Below are positions 62,001 to 64,000 of a stretch of DNA of 64,000 bases, in pieces. Made by a program: the position numbers and the translations under genes. The first letter of the stretch is position 1. Each line of letters starts with the position of its first letter. Location of the stretch: positions 2,480,001 through 2,544,000 of the forward strand of contig OX392532.1 in the NCBI GenBank assembly GCA_947623455.1. Direction: 5' to 3'. The stretch is from Mimachlamys varia (Eukaryota > Mollusca > Bivalvia > Pectinida > Pectinidae). Under the pieces are notes generated by a model that was not told where the DNA came from, ran no database searches, and worked only from the letters and a program-made list of their open reading frames with translations.

Positions 62001-64000
62001 TTTCTCTGATAGATAACCTGTCTTTTATGAGAATTGTATCTGGTGTACATGCACATTATATTTTAAACCTAAATTGTACCTGATTAGTTTACCTGGGGTG
62101 ATTGTTTGTTACAGGTGCGACAGATAGACTGGGTAGACACTGTGTAGCCACAGTACCTGATTAGTTTACCTGGGGTGATTGTTACAGGTGCGACAGGTAG
62201 ACTGGGTGGACACTGTGTGGCCACAGTACCTGATTAGTTTACCTGGGGTGATTGTTACAGGTGTGACAGGTAGACTGGGTGGACACAGTGTGGCCACAGT
62301 ACCTGATTAGTTTACCTGGGGTGATTGTTTGTTACAGGTGCGACAGGTAGACTGTGTGGCCACAGTACCTGATTAGTTTACCTGGGGTGATTGTTTGTTA
62401 CAGGTGTGACAGGTACACTGCGTGGACACTGTGTGGCCACAGTACCTGATTAGTTTACCTGGGATGATTGTTTGTTACAGGTACAACAGGTAGACTGGGT
62501 AGACACTGTGTGGACACAGTACCTAATTAGTTTACTTGGGGTGATTGTTACAGGTGCGACAGGTAGACTGGGTGGACACTGTGTGGCCACAGTACCTGAT
62601 TAGTTTACCTTGGGTGATTGTTACAGGTGCGACAGGTACACTGGGTGGACACTGTGTGGCCACAGTACCTGATTAGTTTACCTTGGGTGATTGTTACAGG
62701 TGCGACAGGTACACTGGGTGGACACTGTGTGGCCACAGTACCTGATTAGTTAACCCGGGGTGATTGTTACAGGTGCGACAGGTAGACTGGGTGGACACTG
62801 TGTGGCCACAGTACCTGATTAGTTTACCCGGGATGATTGTTACAGGTGCGACAGGTAGACTGGGTGGACACTGTGTGGTCACAGTACCTGATTAGTTTAA
62901 CTGGGGTGATTGTTTGTTACAGGTGCGACAGGTAGACTGGGTGGACACTGTGTGGCCACAGTACCTGATTAGTTTACCTGGGGTGATTGTTTGTTACAGG
63001 TGCGACAGGTAGACTGCGTGGACACTGTGTGGCCACAGTACCTGATTAGTTTACCTGGGATGATTGTTTGTTACAGGTACAACAGGTAGACTGGGTAGAC
63101 ACTGTGTGGACACAGTACCTAATTAGTTTACTTGGGGTGATTGTTACAGGTGCGACAGGTAGACTGGGTGGACACTGTGTGGCCACAGTACCTGATTAGT
63201 TTACCTTGGGTGATTGTTACAGGTGCGACAGGTACACTGGGTGGACACTGTGTGGCCACAGTACCTGATTAGTTTACCTTGGGTGATTGTTACAGGTGCG
63301 ACAGGTACACTGGGTGGACACTGTGTGGCCACAGTACCTGATTAGTTAACCCGGGGTGATTGTTACAGGTGCGACAGGTAGACTGGGTGGACACTGTGTG
63401 GCCACAGTACCTGATTAGTTTACCCGGGATGATTGTTACAGGTGCGACAGGTAGACTGGGTGGACACTGTGTGGTCACAGTACCTGATTAGTTTAACTGG
63501 GGTGATTGTTTGTTACAGGTGCGACAGGTAGACTGGGTGGACACTGTGTGGCCACAGTACCTGATTAGTTTACCTGGGGTGATTGTTTGTTACAGGTGCG
63601 ACAGGTAGACTGGGTGGACACTGTGTGGCCACAGTACCTGAAGGAGTGTCAGACCGAGTCCACCAACATCATAGACAAGATGAAGTATCCAAAAGTACAG
63701 AAGTGAGTCATACTGGTGTAAAGTACATTTACAATTTACATCATGATCAATGAACCTTACTTCCTTATTGCAAAAAAAGAAAGATTGTAATGTTCAATTT
63801 TATATGAATCAGAAGATGTATGTTCCCAACCTGCAGAAAATAGGTCATGGAAATAAATCTTACAGTCTAAGGGAGATAACCCACTTTCAAAAACCATTAT
63901 TGGCATGTGAAGTTGGATCATTTTTCAGAGACCATTGCGATTTATTATAGTTTAAAATGACTATTTTGTTTTTGTATGAAGGTACTACCTGATGAGTGGG
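37994..64000 (+). CDS. KDM2: KDM2 (JmjC histone H3K36 demethylase), 5' part, seven exons, runs off the window
   Basis: Joining 37994-38026, 57816-57954, 58399-58477, 60487-60533, 61598-61770, 63596-63702 and 63982-64000 gives 597 bp, 199 codons, all in phase with GT-AG introns. The translation aligns without gaps of note to the start of vertebrate KDM2[19 protein letters not shown] (about 26-42), [20 protein letters not shown] (about 93-112), [20 protein letters not shown] (about 134-153) and [20 protein letters not shown] at the edge. KDM2 removes methyl groups from H3K36me1/2 in the nucleus using Fe(II) and 2-oxoglutarate; the catalytic His-x-Asp, CXXC zinc finger, PHD, F-box and leucine-rich repeats would lie downstream and are not seen here. 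The single gene seems to represent the ancestor of both vertebrate paralogues. Intron 1 is about 19.8 kb. Confidence 0.92.
39593..39977. mobile_element. TTAA-flanked MITE, copy 2
   Basis: 385 bp between TTAA at 39589-39592 and TTAA at 39978-39981. TIR: AGGCCCAATATACTTAACTT. Same length and high similarity to the 14878 copy, same orientation. Confidence 0.88.
40446..40469 (+). repeat. Poly-G tract
   Basis: A nearly unbroken run of G (about 18 or more) in the intron. A G-quadruplex-prone or assembly-sensitive site. Confidence 0.7.
40713..40830. mobile_element. 118-bp element with perfect 29-bp inverted repeats
   Basis: The arms 40713-40741 and 40802-40830 are exact reverse complements; the left arm begins AACACAGGGACACGTTACAA. 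The ends resemble the element at 45836-45981 and, at the tips only, that at 54410-54513. Probably a small MITE. Confidence 0.75.
42613..44824 (+). repeat. 50-bp minisatellite, about 44 copies
   Basis: Unit: ACCTGTAGCTTGACTCCCTG, TTACATTTTGGTTTACATCC, ATTCGATCGT. Variants at the TAGCTTGAC position (TAGCTAGAC, TCGTTAGAC, TAGCAAGAC) recur in an order that suggests block duplications. Open frames within it (for example 44393-44623) are by-products of periodicity. Confidence 0.93.
45461..45511 (+). repeat. 17-bp repeat, three copies
   Basis: AGAACAGCGGTCGCTAC three times in exact tandem. Confidence 0.85.
45836..45981. mobile_element. 146-bp palindromic element
   Basis: The ends CACTGGGACACGTATAGTC and GACTATACGTGTCCCTGTG are inverted repeats with one mismatch. 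The CACNGGGACACGT tip is shared with the 40713 element. Non-coding. Confidence 0.65.
46213..48505 (+). repeat. Two-unit composite minisatellite (54 bp and 77 bp)
   Basis: All units start GGTAAAATATACAGTGATAC. Type A (54 bp) goes on with TTAATATAGAAATGTTATAT; type B (77 bp) with ATAACTTAGTTCACATTTAG and TGTTTTACGTAATATAGATG. The two types alternate irregularly over 2.3 kb; blocks such as B-A-B and runs of A recur, which suggests segmental duplication. Confidence 0.9.
48511..48706. mobile_element. 196-bp insertion splitting a satellite unit
   Basis: It starts CAGGGATAATTCGGACTC and ends AAAGTGATCCCTGCTG. CTTAG at 48506-48510 is repeated at 48707-48711. Removing the insert plus one CTTAG restores the type B satellite sequence CACTTAGTGTTTTAC, so the empty site is known from neighbouring units. 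Terminal CAGGGAT/ATCCCTG are inverted. Confidence 0.8.
49790..49817. repeat. Short hairpin CACGGACT...AGTCCGTG, second copy
   Basis: Flanked by (TA)n on both sides; same arm sequence as 8806-8835. Confidence 0.5.
52469..52548. repeat. Palindromic element GGTTCTGACTATCTGATCC
   Basis: The left arm GGTTCTGACTATCTGATCCG and right arm (GTGGATCAGATACTCAGAACC, one or two mismatches) are inverted, about 80 bp overall. Related to the repeats at 29329-29535. Confidence 0.65.
53100..53194 (+). repeat. Polypurine tract with GA repeat and poly-G run
   Basis: GAAGAAATAGGAAGAGA units, then (GA)n, then about 18 G. Strand-asymmetric purine DNA, prone to triplex or quadruplex structure. Confidence 0.7.
54410..54513. 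mobile_element. 104-bp MITE with 7-bp target duplication
   Basis: The ends CACAGGGACC and GGTCCCTGTG are perfect inverted repeats. The flanks ATCTGAT at 54403-54409 and 54514-54520 are identical. The interior matches the left half of the 3666-3897 element (GAGAATTTGTTACAGCTAGT). Confidence 0.8.
55021..56471 (+). repeat. 59/49-bp minisatellite, about 26 copies, very homogeneous
   Basis: Unit: ACAGCATTCGTGATCAGTAC, ACACAAATCTCCAGCACTGT, AATTAATAT plus ACAATAACAT. The 49-bp form lacks the last 10 bp and is clustered at the distal end, with two further copies near 55480-55560. Almost no point variants (a few GTACAC to GCACAC), so the array is young or strongly homogenised. Confidence 0.95.
56480..57590. 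other. KDM2: Intron sequence, no feature seen
   Basis: No exon, repeat or RNA gene could be supported in this AT-rich part of KDM2 intron 1. Confidence 0.5.
57595..57665. repeat. Hairpin with perfect 22-bp arms just upstream of KDM2 exon 2
   Basis: The arms 57595-57616 and 57644-57665 are exact reverse complements (left arm ATCGTCGGAAACCCACGGTA) with a 27-base loop. Partial copies of one arm plus loop occur at about 41736-41772 (inverted) and 60853-60885. Confidence 0.75.
57816..57954 (+). CDS. KDM2: KDM2 exon 2
   Basis: 139 bp after acceptor GTGTTACAG; the donor is G before GTATGT. It encodes [20 protein letters not shown], then [20 protein letters not shown] and KVMKGH, the N-terminal flank of the JmjC region. 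Confidence 0.92.
58134..58322 (-). mobile_element. tRNA-derived SINE in KDM2 intron 2, copy 2
   Basis: The reverse complement carries TTTAGCTCAGTCGGTATAGC and the intact B box GGGTTCGAGCCCC, with the same flanking body as copy 1 at 35063-35240. The extra TTTATGGTGAAG in its 5' part suggests a subfamily difference. Confidence 0.8.
58399..58477 (+). CDS. KDM2: KDM2 exon 3
   Basis: 79 bp after acceptor TTTCCACCAG; the donor is AG before GTAAAT. It encodes [20 protein letters not shown] and KTGLGM, parallel to the human NVEYIQRGGL...GLGIKMP region. Confidence 0.92.
58545..60270 (+). repeat. Degenerate ~29-bp minisatellite in KDM2 intron 3
   Basis: The unit resembles AAACCATGCTAAACCAAAGG plus AAAACCATT, about 55-60 copies with many substitutions and short indels. 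It starts about 70 bp after exon 3. High divergence points to an old array compared with those at 55.0 and 62.1 kb. Confidence 0.9.
60487..60533 (+). CDS. KDM2: KDM2 exon 4 (47 bp)
   Basis: Acceptor TCCTTTACAG; donor GG before GTACGT. It encodes [16 protein letters not shown] and is joined to the next exon through a split Gly codon. Confidence 0.92.
61042..61409. mobile_element. TTAA-flanked MITE, copy 3 (in KDM2 intron 4)
   Basis: 368 bp between TTAA at 61038-61041 and 61410-61413. Slightly shorter and more diverged than the other copies; the TIR starts AGGCCAAATATACGTAACTT. It ends about 190 bp before exon 5. Confidence 0.85.
61598..61770 (+). CDS. KDM2: KDM2 exon 5
   Basis: 173 bp after acceptor GATGTTGCAG; the donor is GTG before GTATGT, phase 0. 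It encodes [20 protein letters not shown] through [10 protein letters not shown], the most conserved block before the JmjC core. Confidence 0.95.
62077..63595 (+). repeat. KDM2: Exon-derived minisatellite: ~20 copies of the KDM2 exon 6 3' splice site and exon start
   Basis: Each 73-77-bp unit (one 66-bp) is the end of intron 5 (ATTAGTTTACCTGGGGTGAT, then TG(TTTG)TTACAG) fused to the first 45 bases of exon 6 (GTGCGACAGGTAGACTGGGT through CCACAGTACCTG). Exon-like starts fall at 62115, 62188, 62261, 62338, 62404, 62481, 62554, 62627, 62700 and so on to 63519; the real exon at 63596 is the last copy. Each unit has a branch-point-like CTGAT, a TTACAG acceptor and intact codons for [15 protein letters not shown] in most copies. 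None has the downstream half of the exon or its donor. An eight-unit block (596 bp) is duplicated: the segment around 62694-62882 reappears at 63290-63478. Confidence 0.92.
63596..63702 (+). CDS. KDM2: KDM2 exon 6
   Basis: 107 bp after acceptor TTTGTTACAG; the donor is AA before GTGAGT. It encodes [15 protein letters not shown], then [20 protein letters not shown]. Its first 45 bp and its 3' splice site are the sequence amplified into the array just upstream. It is the only copy that continues into AAGGAGTGTCAG and has the real donor, so it is the functional exon. Confidence 0.93.
63703..63981 (+). other. KDM2: KDM2 intron 6
   Basis: 279-bp intron with GTGAGT donor and an AAG acceptor; nothing else seen. 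The open frame at 63750-63950 is intronic. Confidence 0.7.
63982..64000 (+). CDS. KDM2: KDM2 exon 7, truncated by the window edge
   Basis: After an acceptor ending ATGAAG, the bases complete Lys and encode YYLMSG, matching YCLMSV of vertebrate KDM2. It continues beyond the window toward the catalytic TDFH motif. Confidence 0.85.

Noticed and set aside
62694..63478. Two identical 62-codon minus-strand frames
   Set aside because: Antisense of the exon-derived array; useful only as proof of the 596-bp duplication.

Overview
The window looks like nuclear DNA of a marine mollusc, most probably a bivalve. Evidence: AT-rich sequence with small exons and long introns with GT-AG ends; proteins close to, but clearly diverged from, vertebrate orthologues; a heavy load of minisatellites; and tRNA-derived SINEs and TIR elements of the kind common in bivalves. 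The species cannot be named from the sequence alone.

Four real genes are supported. (1) A TMEM45-family (DUF716) membrane protein, + strand, whole CDS in one exon at 10968-11819. (2) MORN3, - strand, five coding exons from 30236 down to 19160 (237 aa, complete). (3) An ORAI calcium-channel gene, - strand, two coding exons at 37352-37164 and 34763-34257 (231 aa, complete). (4) The 5' part of KDM2 (JmjC histone demethylase), + strand, from a proposed 11-codon first exon at 37994 through exons at 57816, 58399, 60487, 61598, 63596 and 63982, running off the right edge. All joins are phase-consistent. ORAI and KDM2 are head to head, with 641 bp between their start codons. MORN3-ORAI-KDM2 are also neighbours in the human genome (MORN3, ORAI1, KDM2B at 12q24.31), so this is ancient microsynteny.

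Layout: 1-9.8 kb is gene-free and carries broken reverse-transcriptase element copies, a SINE and hairpin elements; 9.8-10.4 kb is a 624-bp TIR element; 10.9-11.8 kb is TMEM45-like; 12-17.5 kb is downstream DNA with a TTAA-flanked MITE, a dead LINE fragment and a 61-bp minisatellite; 19.2-30.2 kb is MORN3, whose introns hold a 28-bp minisatellite split by a 3.3-kb nested element and a 25-bp minisatellite; 30.3-37.4 kb is ORAI with a presumed 3' UTR and a SINE in its intron; 38-57.8 kb is the long KDM2 intron 1, with 50-bp, 54/77-bp and 59/49-bp minisatellites and many small palindromic elements; 57.8-64 kb holds KDM2 exons 2-7.

The most unusual structure is at 62077-63595. A minisatellite in the KDM2 intron before exon 6 is built from that exon itself: about twenty copies of its branch point/3' splice site plus its first 45 coding bases, leading directly into the real exon. 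A second notable point is that this ORAI has Asn (residue 53) where human ORAI1 has the basic pore residue Arg91.
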